60,850 bases of DNA. Origin: Elusimicrobiota bacterium (GTDB taxonomy: Bacteria > Elusimicrobiota > Elusimicrobia > FEN-1173 > JAKLIF01). The notes under the pieces were generated by a model that was not told the origin of the DNA, searched no databases, and saw nothing but the letters and a program-made list of their open reading frames with translations. The stretch spans positions 1 through 60,850 of the forward strand of contig JAKLIF010000011.1 of NCBI GenBank assembly GCA_022709755.1, read 5' to 3'. Below are positions 51,618-59,793 of the stretch, piece by piece. Every line of letters begins with the position of its first letter. The first letter of the stretch is position 1. The translations under genes and the position numbers were made by a program.

Positions 51618-52859
51618 ATGCCTAGTCCCGAAAAACATCGTGTCGCGGTCATCGGTGGAGGAGCGGCCGGCCTGATGGCGGCCATCGCCGCCGCCAGGGC
51701 CGGAGCCGATGTGTTCCTCCTTGAGAAAACGCCGCGCGTCGGAAGGAAACTATTGCTGACCGGAAACGGGCGATGCAACCTGACCCACTCGGATTGTTCC
51801 CCGCGCCGTTACCATGGCCGACGGCCGGAATTCTTCCGCACGGTCCTGACGTCCTTCCCCGCCGAACGGACACTCTCTTTCTTCAAGGAGCTGGGACTCC
51901 TCACCAAAACAGAGGAGGACGGACGGGTCTTCCCCTTGTGCGACCAAGCCTCCACCGTCCTCGACCTCCTCCGGGACGAACTCTCCCGGCTGAACGTCCC
52001 CATCCATGCGGAGACGGAGATCCGGAACATCCGAAACCGTTTCGATCTAACCTGCGCCGACAACCGCCGCTTCAAAGCGGACCGAGTCATCCTCTCCACG
52101 GGAGGGCTGGCCCATCCCGAGACGGGATCCGACGGGAAAGGACTCCTCCTCGCCGAACAATGCGGACATCACCTGGTCCCGGTATTCCCGGTATTGGTCC
52201 CGGTCCGCGTCAGATCCCCTTTCCTAAAATCCCTCAAAGGGACGCGCACCGACTGCGACATCGAATTGACCGTTGACGGAAAACCCGTTCAAAGAGAATC
52301 CGGAGAGATCATCTTCAACAGCGACAACCTCTCGGGGATTCCCCTCTTCCAATTGAGCCGGAAGGTGACGGAATGCCTCCAAGCCCATCGGCGCCCCTCC
52401 CTCCGCATCGATCTCCTTCCCGGGATCAACGCCAAGGTCCTCGCGGAAGAACTGGAGGGACGGTTCAGAACCCGTCCACAGGAACCGCCGGAACGGGCCC
52501 TCTTGGGCCTCCTCAACAAACGCTTCATCCCGGTCCTGCTGAAAACCGCCGGATTCAAAACAGAATCCCCCTCGGGTTCGACGGTTTCCAGATCCCGGGT
52601 CTCTTCTCTGGTCGAACTCATCAAGGGATGGTCTTGGGAAATCACCGGAACGCTCGGGTGGGCCGAAGCCCAGGCCACCGCCGGAGGTGTCGACACCCTC
52701 GAGGTGGATCCCCTCACGATGGAATCCCGCCTCACCCCGGGACTCTTCTTCGCCGGAGAAATCCTCGACGTGGATGGAGACTGCGGCGGGTTCAACCTCC
52801 ACTGGGCGTGGGCGACCGGCGCCACGGCGGGCCGAGCCGCCGCCGGAACCGAAGATTAG
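51618..52859 (+). CDS. HI0933/BaiN-family FAD-dependent oxidoreductase
   Basis: A 413-residue flavoprotein of the HI0933 (YhiN) family: dinucleotide fold VAVIGGGAAGLMAAIAAARA, family hallmark KLLLTGNGRCNLTH, ILSTGGLAHPETGSDG, and C-terminal LFFAGEILDVDGDCGGFNLH and WAWATG. Normal length. The physiological substrate of the family is largely unknown; some members reduce dehydro-bile acids. It is one of two plus-strand genes and unlinked in function to its neighbours by sequence. Confidence 0.93.
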   Translation: MPSPEKHRVAVIGGGAAGLMAAIAAARAGADVFLLEKTPRVGRKLLLTGNGRCNLTHSDCSPRRYHGRRPEFFRTVLTSFPAERTLSFFKELGLLTKTEEDGRVFPLCDQASTVLDLLRDELSRLNVPIHAETEIRNIRNRFDLTCADNRRFKADRVILSTGGLAHPETGSDGKGLLLAEQCGHHLVPVFPVLVPVRVRSPFLKSLKGTRTDCDIELTVDGKPVQRESGEIIFNSDNLSGIPLFQLSRKVTECLQAHRRPSLRIDLLPGINAKVLAEELEGRFRTRPQEPPERALLGLLNKRFIPVLLKTAGFKTESPSGSTVSRSRVSSLVELIKGWSWEITGTLGWAEAQATAGGVDTLEVDPLTMESRLTPGLFFAGEILDVDGDCGGFNLHWAWATGATAGRAAAGTED

Positions 52860-52883
52860 TCCGTTCTTCCCTTTTTTCGTATA

Positions 52884-54875
52884 ATGACATCCTCATCCAT
52901 GTTCACTCTCCAGACGGACCATCGACGGCTTAAAAACGACAAGGGCACTCCGGCCTTTTTGCCGTTGGTGTTGATCACCCTGCTCGTTTCCCAGGCCTCG
53001 TTCTGCGAGGTAAAGAAAGGGACGACCCCTCGCGCGAACCTCGAGATCACCCGGAAGGCCGCCGAACAGGGCGACGCCAAAGCCCAGTTCAACCTGGGAG
53101 TCATCTACCAGAACGGCACGGGGGTCCCCAAGAATTACACGGAGGCGGTGAAATGGTATACCCTGGCCGCCGAACAGGGCGATGCCAAAGCCCAGTTCAA
53201 CCTCGCCGTCCTCTACGACAAAGGCAAAGGCATCGAACAGGATCTCGCCGAAGCACTGAAGTGGTATCAACTGGCCGCCGGACAAGGATTAGCCACCGCC
53301 CAATTCAACCTCGGGATGATGTATGACGAAGGCCAAGGAGTGGCGCAGAACCACCCCGAAGCCCTCAAATGGTTCCAACTCGCGGCGGAACAGGGGCTCG
53401 CCGCGGCGGAAGCCAAACTGGGCGTGATGTATTATGAAGGACTCTACATCCAAAAAGATCTCGCCAAAGCCGCCGGATGGTTCCAGAAAGCGGCCCAACA
53501 GGATTCCACCTTGGCCCAGTTCAACCTGGCGCTCATGAATGATGAAGGACAGGGCATCCCACAGAACTACACGGAAGCCCTGAAATGGTATCGCAAGGTG
53601 GCCGACAAGGGCCTGCCCATGGCCCAATACAATCTGGGCGTCATGTATGAACGGGGAAAGGGCGTCAAACAGAGTTACATGGAAGCGCTGAAACTCTACC
53701 GGGCCGCCGCCGCACAAGGCGACGCCATGGCCCAGCACGCGCTCGGCGTCATGTATGAAAAAGGCCGAGGCGTCACCGCCAACAACACCGAAGCCGCCAA
53801 ATGGTACCGGCTCTCCGCAGAACAAGGATACGACGTCGCCCAGTTCGCCCTCGGAATCCTGTATGCCGAAGGGAAAGGCGTACCCCAAGACACCACCGAA
53901 GCCGTCAACTGGTACCGGCAGTCCGCCGAACAGGGGAACACCCGGGCGCAATTCAACCTGGGCGTCATGTATGACGAAGGGGACGGAGTCCCCCAGGATT
54001 TCGCGGAAGCGGAACAATGGTATCGAAAAGCCGCGGACCAAGGACTCCCCATGGCCCAATTCAACCTCGGCGTCATGTACGACCTGGGAAAAGGCGTCCC
54101 CCAGGACAACACGGAGGCCTTCAAGTGGTACAAGAAAGCCGCCGAGCAGGACGACGCCATGGCCCAGTGCAATCTGGGGACCATGTATGACAAGGGGAAG
54201 GGCGTCCCTTCGGATTTAAAAGAGGCCTTGAAGTGGTATCAGAAAGCGGCGGAGAAGGGATTGGCCATCGCCCAGTGCAACCTGGGAATCATCTACGACG
54301 ACGGGAAGATCGTCCCCCAGGACTACGCCGAGGCGCTGAAATGGTATCGGCTCGCCGCCGAACAGAATTTCGGGATGGCCCAATGCAATCTCGGAGTGAT
54401 GTATGATCAGGGCAAGGGCGTCCCACAGAATCACCCCGAAGCGTTGAAGTGGTATAAAAAAGCCGCCGAACAGGGGTGGGCGGCCGCCCAGTGCAATTTA
54501 GGGATACTGTATGAAAAGGGGAACGGCACTCCCCAGAACTATGCCGAAGCCTTGGCTTGTTATCGCAAGGCCGCCGAACAAGGATTAGACGCCGCCCAAT
54601 ACAACCTGGGGCTCCTGTATCTGAACGGCAACGGCACTCCTCCAAACCTCGTCGAGGCGTATCAATGGCTTTCCTTGGCCGCGGCGCAAGACAATCCCGA
54701 CGCCTCGACAGCCATCAACGAATTGGAACTCAAGATGACTCAGGAACAGATCAACGAAGGACAAAACAAGGCGTCCGCCTTTTGGAAACAGCTTTCTTCC
54801 CAAAGAGTCGGGGAGAAAAGATCCGCCGTTCCAAAACCCCTCGAAACCCCTTCTGAAAAGAAAAACACAAAATAA
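52884..54875 (+). CDS. Secreted Sel1-repeat protein
   Basis: A 663-residue protein with an N-terminal hydrophobic segment (FLPLVLITLLVSQASF) and then 15 tandem 36-residue Sel1-like repeats (AEQGDAKAQFNLGVIY, TEAVKWYTLA), ending with a charged, Lys-rich tail (VGEKRSAVPKPLETPSEKK). The first ATG overlaps a TATAAT (52880-52885); ATG 52899 (MFTLQTD) is an alternative start. Sel1 repeats form alpha-solenoids used in protein-protein contact, often in envelope assembly. No enzymatic domain. Confidence 0.9.
   Translation: MTSSSMFTLQTDHRRLKNDKGTPAFLPLVLITLLVSQASFCEVKKGTTPRANLEITRKAAEQGDAKAQFNLGVIYQNGTGVPKNYTEAVKWYTLAAEQGDAKAQFNLAVLYDKGKGIEQDLAEALKWYQLAAGQGLATAQFNLGMMYDEGQGVAQNHPEALKWFQLAAEQGLAAAEAKLGVMYYEGLYIQKDLAKAAGWFQKAAQQDSTLAQFNLALMNDEGQGIPQNYTEALKWYRKVADKGLPMAQYNLGVMYERGKGVKQSYMEALKLYRAAAAQGDAMAQHALGVMYEKGRGVTANNTEAAKWYRLSAEQGYDVAQFALGILYAEGKGVPQDTTEAVNWYRQSAEQGNTRAQFNLGVMYDEGDGVPQDFAEAEQWYRKAADQGLPMAQFNLGVMYDLGKGVPQDNTEAFKWYKKAAEQDDAMAQCNLGTMYDKGKGVPSDLKEALKWYQKAAEKGLAIAQCNLGIIYDDGKIVPQDYAEALKWYRLAAEQNFGMAQCNLGVMYDQGKGVPQNHPEALKWYKKAAEQGWAAAQCNLGILYEKGNGTPQNYAEALACYRKAAEQGLDAAQYNLGLLYLNGNGTPPNLVEAYQWLSLAAAQDNPDASTAINELELKMTQEQINEGQNKASAFWKQLSSQRVGEKRSAVPKPLETPSEKKNTK
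53067..54689 (+). repeat. Fifteen 108-bp Sel1 coding repeats
   Basis: The repeats are exactly 36 codons each in register across the whole array and imperfect at the DNA level, with conserved blocks coding for AQFNLGVMY and EALKWY. The array may expand or contract by recombination. Repeats 11-14 share AQCNLG where others have AQFNLG, suggesting a recent block duplication inside the array. Confidence 0.85.
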
Positions 54876-54879
54876 CTTT

Positions 54880-54936
54880 CCCGTCCCCCCGACGGGTTCA
54901 CCATCGAATCACCCGCCATCCCTTTCATCGAAAGGG
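54880..54936. terminator. Two hairpins between convergent genes
   Basis: CCCGTC/GACGGG (54880-54896, 5-nt loop) and CCCTTTC/GAAAGGG (54920-54936, 3-nt loop) lie in the 63-bp convergent gap. Neither is followed by a long U-run, but position and symmetry suit bidirectional termination. Confidence 0.45.
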
Positions 54937-54938
54937 GG

Positions 54939-56045
54939 TCAAAGGACATCGATGAGGATTTTTTTATAGGTATCCACCCAAATCGAGTTCCCCTCTTTAT
55001 TCAAATGACAATGGTCGAGAAAATATTCTTCTCCGGGGATATTGTGGGGTTCCCGATCGATGACGGCCTGTTCCACATCGGCCAACGGGATCCCGTGTTC
55101 CTCCGACAATTTCCTGATGATCCCATTCTCGATATCGGAAGATTGCTGCCGTTCCGGCGCCGACTTCAATTGTTCCTGCGCCATTTGCATGACGCGCTCA
55201 TACTCCTGCCTGTCGTGAACCTTGGAACACCCGGTTCTCCTCTGAACGGGGGATAGATACATGTACAGGTTTGAGGGGACTGTCCCCATAACGAGAGTGA
55301 CACCGCTTTCCTTGCACAGATCGATCATGATCGAAAGATTGCTTTCATACGCCCTCATGATCCGGTCCTTCTGTTCCGGAGTGAGTGGACGAGTCCCCAT
55401 CCGTCGGGCCCACACCCGCGACCGCGAAAGGATCCCCCGGTTCCGCTCGTCCTCCAACACGGAAACCCATCCATCCGTGATCCGATCGCGACAAAACCGG
55501 AACGCGGCCGATTTCGACATCAAACGCATCAGAGGAACATATTTTAAACCGGACAGTTCCAACTGTTCCATATCTTCGAATTCGTTATGCCCGGAATAGA
55601 GGAGCACGATGTCCGGGTCGAACTGAAGCATCTCCCTCAGAACGATCATCAACCGACCCGACCCATAAGACCTCGCCCCGGCGTTGATGATCTCGATTTT
55701 ATCGTATTTATGTTTGAACCGCTCCTGGAGGTCCCGCTCCAAAGAGGGAAGGCGTTCGTCGAGACGATAGACGGACGAGCCCCCCAGAGCGACGATCCGG
55801 CAGTGGTTCGGGCTCTTGGCCTCTGAGAATTCCTGATTTCTGAACGTCATGGTCTTATTCGGATTGGTGACCCAATAGTGCTGCTTCGAGGGGTGCCTCA
55901 CAAAAACCCTGCTATCATCATTGAAACCCAAACCGTAATCGACCGGTTTCGGGGGGATGAACACTTCGGTAATCCTGAAAAACAACTCGATCCCAAGCAG
56001 GAACACCGCGCAGACTAGAAGCGCACGCATCCAATTCTTTTTCAT
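54939..56045 (-). CDS. SGNH/GDSL-family hydrolase, membrane-anchored
   Basis: A 368-residue protein with one N-terminal membrane helix or signal (RALLVCAVFLLGIELFFRI) and an SGNH fold outside: block I VALGGSSVYR with the Ser, NAGARSYGSG, LYSGHNEFED, and block V EEYFLDHCHLNKEG with Asp-x-x-His. The family includes esterases and carbohydrate O-acetyl(de)transferases. ATG 56045 is used; AGGAG abuts it, so ATG 56030 is possible. Upstream is a small membrane protein, suggesting a surface-polysaccharide or envelope role. Confidence 0.85.
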   Translation of the reverse strand: MKKNWMRALLVCAVFLLGIELFFRITEVFIPPKPVDYGLGFNDDSRVFVRHPSKQHYWVTNPNKTMTFRNQEFSEAKSPNHCRIVALGGSSVYRLDERLPSLERDLQERFKHKYDKIEIINAGARSYGSGRLMIVLREMLQFDPDIVLLYSGHNEFEDMEQLELSGLKYVPLMRLMSKSAAFRFCRDRITDGWVSVLEDERNRGILSRSRVWARRMGTRPLTPEQKDRIMRAYESNLSIMIDLCKESGVTLVMGTVPSNLYMYLSPVQRRTGCSKVHDRQEYERVMQMAQEQLKSAPERQQSSDIENGIIRKLSEEHGIPLADVEQAVIDREPHNIPGEEYFLDHCHLNKEGNSIWVDTYKKILIDVL

Positions 56046-56153
56046 CTCCTCAGCCCTTCCCCGCCGTCCCGAGGGTTGCGCCCGAACGGGCGGAGCCATC
56101 CCGCGAATATTCTCCTCGGAAGACCGACGTTGAATCCGACAAGGGGAAACCGA

Positions 56154-56483
56154 TCACTCTTTGATCTGAAGATCGTCGTCGAAATAGACCATGATGACGA
56201 TGGCAAGAACGACAAGGAAGGCTGAGAGAGGGAAGTAATGAGATCCGAAAAGGAGGAGGTCCACCGTTTTCCGAAGGCCCGGCCATGAATCAAGGGGACC
56301 CCGGAATGATTCCCCGGGAAGGAACTCCGCCAGGAACGAAAGGGCTTTCCGCAGCGACACCTTCGTCCACACGCCGAAGCGCAGCCAACGGTAAACCTGA
56401 TAGGCGAAGACCGAGGCGCCGCCACAGAACAGGACATAACTGAAGACGTCCAACCCCTTCTGAACCAAACGACGGAACGTCAC
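56154..56483 (-). CDS. Small hypothetical membrane protein
   Basis: 109 residues from GTG 56483, which has GAGGAGGGG 4 nt upstream. Two membrane helices are evident (FSYVLFCGGASVFAYQVYRW and FPLSAFLVVLAIVIMVYF) with an amphipathic middle, ending in an acidic tail (DDDLQIKE). The layout is reminiscent of small DUF5989-like proteins found beside SGNH/AlgJ-type or MBOAT genes, but I cannot assign it. It is co-directional with the SGNH hydrolase, 108 bp upstream. Confidence 0.65.
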   Translation of the reverse strand: MTFRRLVQKGLDVFSYVLFCGGASVFAYQVYRWLRFGVWTKVSLRKALSFLAEFLPGESFRGPLDSWPGLRKTVDLLLFGSHYFPLSAFLVVLAIVIMVYFDDDLQIKE

Positions 56484-56539
56484 AGTTCCCCTCCTCTCGA
56501 ACCCACGAGAAGTCCCGACCTCCGAGACGAAGGCAGGGT

Positions 56540-57148
56540 TTACTTTACTTTCTGTATCAGCAGTTTCTGGATGACGACGGGGTCCAAGGGTTTGTCGCGT
56601 TGGTCGCGGGAGACATTGGAGATGGCGTCCGCCACGTCCTGGCCGTCGACGACCCGGCCGAAGATGGTGTGGTGCCCTGTCAGCCACGGCGTGGGGGCCA
56701 CAGTGATGAAGAACTGAGATCCGTTGGTGTTCGGTCCGGAATTGGCCATGGCCAACATCCCGGGCTTGTCGAATTTCAGTTTAGAGCTGATCTCGTCCTC
56801 GAACTTATACCCCGGACCGCCCATCCCGACGCCGAGAGGGTCTCCGGTCTGGATCATGAACTGCGGGATGACCCGATGAAAGATGATGCCGTCATAGAAC
56901 GGCCTCTTGGTCTTTGTGTTGGTCTTGATGTCGATGAATTCTTTCGTTCCATCGGCCAGTCCGACGAAATTCTTCACGGTCTTCGGCGCTTCCTCCGGGA
57001 ACAATTCACAGACGATCTTCCCCTTGTTCGTTTCAAAAACAGCGTAAGTCCCAGCGGTTTTTTCCCAATTCGCTTTTTCTGCGGCCATCGTGCACACCCC
57101 CATCGTTAGAATCATCAACACCGACAAACCGAATCTCCGATAACACAT
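56540..57148 (-). CDS. Secreted cyclophilin-type peptidyl-prolyl isomerase
   Basis: A 202-residue protein with signal peptide (GLSVLMILTMGVCTMAA) and cyclophilin core: YAVFETNKGKIVCELFPEEA, FHRVIPQFMIQTGDP, GSQFFIT, PWLTGHHTIFGRV. Catalytic Arg (FHRV) and the Trp and His in PWLTGHH are present. ATG 57148 is preceded by AAGGAGG at 8 nt, favoured over a start 6 codons earlier. It aids folding of exported proteins. It lies 14 nt after the GGDEF gene. Confidence 0.94.
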   Translation of the reverse strand: MCYRRFGLSVLMILTMGVCTMAAEKANWEKTAGTYAVFETNKGKIVCELFPEEAPKTVKNFVGLADGTKEFIDIKTNTKTKRPFYDGIIFHRVIPQFMIQTGDPLGVGMGGPGYKFEDEISSKLKFDKPGMLAMANSGPNTNGSQFFITVAPTPWLTGHHTIFGRVVDGQDVADAISNVSRDQRDKPLDPVVIQKLLIQKVK

Positions 57149-57162
57149 CGACGTATCCTCCT

Positions 57163-58413
57163 TCATTGACGAATCTCCATATAATCGACCACGCGATTCC
57201 TCCCGCCGTGTTTGGCGGCATAGAGCGCCCGGTCGGCGGCCGCCAACACTTCCTTGACGGTGAACCCATCCCGTGGATAATGGGCCAAACCGATACTGAT
57301 GGTGACGCGGAGTTTCTCCCATCCCGTCGAGAACGTTTCCGACGCGACCCGCTCCCTCAAGGCCTCCGCTTTCCGGCGGACGCCGTCCGGCTGGGCGCGG
57401 GAGAACAAGACCACGAATTCCTCTCCGCCGTAGCGGCCCACCGTGTCCGTCTCGTAGATCCCCTCCCGGAGGAGCTGTCCCATCTTGGTCAGCACGGTAT
57501 CGCCGACGGGGTGACCGTAGGTATCGTTCACCTTTTTGAAATGATCCACATCCACCATCATCAGACAAAATGTCGTCTGGAAAGCCCGGGCCCGGTTCCA
57601 TTCCTCATCGGCCCTGTCCAAAAAGACCTGACGGCGCATGACTCCCGTCAACCCGTCCAACCGGGACAGCGATTCCATTTTGGCAAATAATCGCGCCTTT
57701 TGCACTCCGATGATGAGCTGTTCGAGGATCTTCTGAAGGTCCGTCTGCGAATGGGTCACGGGCTCCTTGCAACGGATCCAGATGACGCCCAGACATTCCC
57801 CCTTGACCACCAAGGGGACATAGAGGAGACTGTCCCCCTCGATGTTCAGCCAACGGGGAGCCAATCCCTGATAGACCTGCGCCCCCTGGGACAGCGGCGT
57901 CTGATCTTCCCGCCACGCGCCGCTCCGCAAACTCAATTCCATCTGTTCCCGGTTGTCCGATGACAGATACAAGAGGAAGTCCGTCGAGCCCGTCACCTTC
58001 TGCAACACATGGGTGAACCGGCTGGCCAAACTGTCCCAAGAGAACGATTCCGTCAGACTGCGCGCCAGACTGTATATCTGAAACGCGCGGGCTTCCTCCT
58101 TTTCCCGGTCTTCCAACAGCTTCTTCTTCTCATCATATTCGCGTTCCATCGCATGCACCTGTCTGACCGTGTCGGCCAGTTCCCGCTCGGACTGAGAGAA
58201 CAGGCGGCGCTGGGAAAGGATGTTCTTCAAGACGAAAGCGATGACCACTCCCAGACTGACTCCGGACGACATCCAAACCCCGAGCGAACCCCGGACCATC
58301 ATCCCGGTTGAAAGCCAACCGGCCACCCCGAGGATGATCCCGATCCAAGACACCACCGGCGGGCCCCAGATCCCGGCAAACGGCAGCAACGGCCAGAGCA
58401 ACAGGAGTTCCAT
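57163..58413 (-). CDS. Membrane GAF-GGDEF diguanylate cyclase, no inhibitory site
   Basis: 416 residues: two to three N-terminal membrane helices (LLLWPLLPFAGIWG, IGIILGVAGWLS, GVSLGVVIAFVLKN), coiled coil, GAF domain at about 110-240 and GGDEF domain with DVDHFKKVNDTYGHPVGD and YGGEEFVVLF. The residues before GGEEF are YETDTVGR, so the RxxD inhibitory site is missing its Arg; product inhibition is probably weak. The start shares one base with the stop of the next cyclase gene (TGATG). Confidence 0.93.
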   Translation of the reverse strand: MELLLLWPLLPFAGIWGPPVVSWIGIILGVAGWLSTGMMVRGSLGVWMSSGVSLGVVIAFVLKNILSQRRLFSQSERELADTVRQVHAMEREYDEKKKLLEDREKEEARAFQIYSLARSLTESFSWDSLASRFTHVLQKVTGSTDFLLYLSSDNREQMELSLRSGAWREDQTPLSQGAQVYQGLAPRWLNIEGDSLLYVPLVVKGECLGVIWIRCKEPVTHSQTDLQKILEQLIIGVQKARLFAKMESLSRLDGLTGVMRRQVFLDRADEEWNRARAFQTTFCLMMVDVDHFKKVNDTYGHPVGDTVLTKMGQLLREGIYETDTVGRYGGEEFVVLFSRAQPDGVRRKAEALRERVASETFSTGWEKLRVTISIGLAHYPRDGFTVKEVLAAADRALYAAKHGGRNRVVDYMEIRQ

Positions 58414-59762
58414 CAGGCGTCCCCGATCCCGACGACGCGGTTGCGCCCCTGGGTTTTCGCCTGATAGAGGCGCTGATCCGCCGTGCGGATCAGTTGGGGA
58501 GTGGTCGTGGCGTCTTCAGGATACGAAGCCACTCCCGCGCTCAGCGTGATATGGAACGTGCCGGAGGAGGAAGAACACGGTTCCTGGGAGATGACCTGGC
58601 GGATCCCCTCCACGATGCCCTTCACCTCGACGTGTCCGAGTTGGGGAAGGAGGGCGATGAATTCCTCCCCGCCATAACGGCCCACCGTATCGACGGGCCT
58701 CAGTCGTGCCTTCAAAATCCGCGTGACCATCTGCAAGACCTGATCCCCGACGGCATGGCCGTGAGTGTCGTTCACCTTTTTGAAATGATCGACGTCCACC
58801 ATCACGACGCCGACGGGATACCGGTACCGGCCGGCGCGGAGCAGTTCTTCGGCGAATTTCTCCTCGAAAGCCCGGCGCGTGAGAACGCGCGTGAGCCCGT
58901 CATAGATGGCCAACTGTTCCACCCGCTGATACAACAGCGCGTTGTCGAACGCCATCGACCCCAGCGTGGCGAGGGCTTCCAGCAGACGCAAATCGTTCCG
59001 GTCGAAACGGTTGGGGTGGAGGCTTTCCAACCGCAAGGCCCCGTAGACCTGGTTATTGACGATCAGCGCGGTCACCAACAGGGACCGCGTCCCCTGTTCG
59101 GTGTGGGCGCTGTGGAAGAGATTGTTCTGCAGGATATCCTCGCAGAGCAACGGTCGCCGACGCTCGCGGATCCAATCATCGATGGGATCCCCTTGGATGA
59201 GTCCCGCCAGGATCACATGGGCATCCGGGAATATCTTCCGGCCCCAATCCATCAGGTGTCTCTGGATCTCCGTCACGTCCAATAAGGAGCCGAAATCCCG
59301 CGCGCAGTCCGCCAGAATCTGCCTCTGAGTGGCCTGCGTCTGGATCGTCTTGGAATGTTCGTCGTAGAGGACCATTTCCTTGCGGATCTCATCGAGACGC
59401 TTCTGCCGGTAGCGGAGTTTATTCTGCAGGTCGAATTGGTTCTGATAGGTCTGATGATCGAACGTCTGGAGGAAATACCACAGGGCCCACAGTTGAAGGA
59501 CACCCAACGTCAAGAACAGTCTGTATTCGGGGAGCCACAGGTTCCACAATCCCAAACAGACCAGACTGGCCATCAGGATCAACAACCCCGACACGGCGGA
59601 CGTCATAACCCACGCCATGACCACGACGAAGATGGTGATGAACGGGAAAAGGAGGGCCCCCTTTGACGGCCAAGCCAACATGGCGACGGCCAGAGAGAGA
59701 AAAGCGATGAAAGCGATGAAATAGGGCCCTTGCCCGGAAGAACTTTTAGTTTTGGCGTCCAT
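58413..59762 (-). CDS. Membrane GAF-GGDEF diguanylate cyclase with inhibitory site
   Basis: 449 residues: three to four N-terminal membrane helices (YFIAFIAFLSLAVAMLAW and following), a coiled coil (QNKLRYRQKRLDEIRKEMV), GAF domain at about 140-270 and GGDEF with VDVDHFKKVNDTHGHAVGD and YGGEEFIALL. RPVD five residues before GGEEF is an intact RxxD inhibitory site, unlike the neighbour. Tandem cyclases of the same layout suggest duplication followed by different feedback control. The start codon abuts an 8-bp inverted repeat. Confidence 0.93.
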   Translation of the reverse strand: MDAKTKSSSGQGPYFIAFIAFLSLAVAMLAWPSKGALLFPFITIFVVVMAWVMTSAVSGLLILMASLVCLGLWNLWLPEYRLFLTLGVLQLWALWYFLQTFDHQTYQNQFDLQNKLRYRQKRLDEIRKEMVLYDEHSKTIQTQATQRQILADCARDFGSLLDVTEIQRHLMDWGRKIFPDAHVILAGLIQGDPIDDWIRERRRPLLCEDILQNNLFHSAHTEQGTRSLLVTALIVNNQVYGALRLESLHPNRFDRNDLRLLEALATLGSMAFDNALLYQRVEQLAIYDGLTRVLTRRAFEEKFAEELLRAGRYRYPVGVVMVDVDHFKKVNDTHGHAVGDQVLQMVTRILKARLRPVDTVGRYGGEEFIALLPQLGHVEVKGIVEGIRQVISQEPCSSSSGTFHITLSAGVASYPEDATTTPQLIRTADQRLYQAKTQGRNRVVGIGDA

Positions 59763-59793
59763 ACGATGACCGGCGAATTTTTTCTGTCATCGT
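59763..59793 (-). promoter_or_regulatory. Perfect 8-bp inverted repeat between bioA and the cyclase gene
   Basis: ACGATGAC (59763-59770) and GTCATCGT (59786-59793) pair exactly around 15 nt and fill the whole gap between the bioA stop and the cyclase start. As DNA it could be an operator; as RNA it would bring the start codon next to a stem and may act as a weak terminator or translational control. Confidence 0.4.

Noticed and set aside
53067-54689. Regular 108-bp repeats considered as a CRISPR-like or satellite array
   Set aside because: They are in-frame, 36-codon Sel1 protein repeats with conserved amino acids; there are no spacers and no cas genes.
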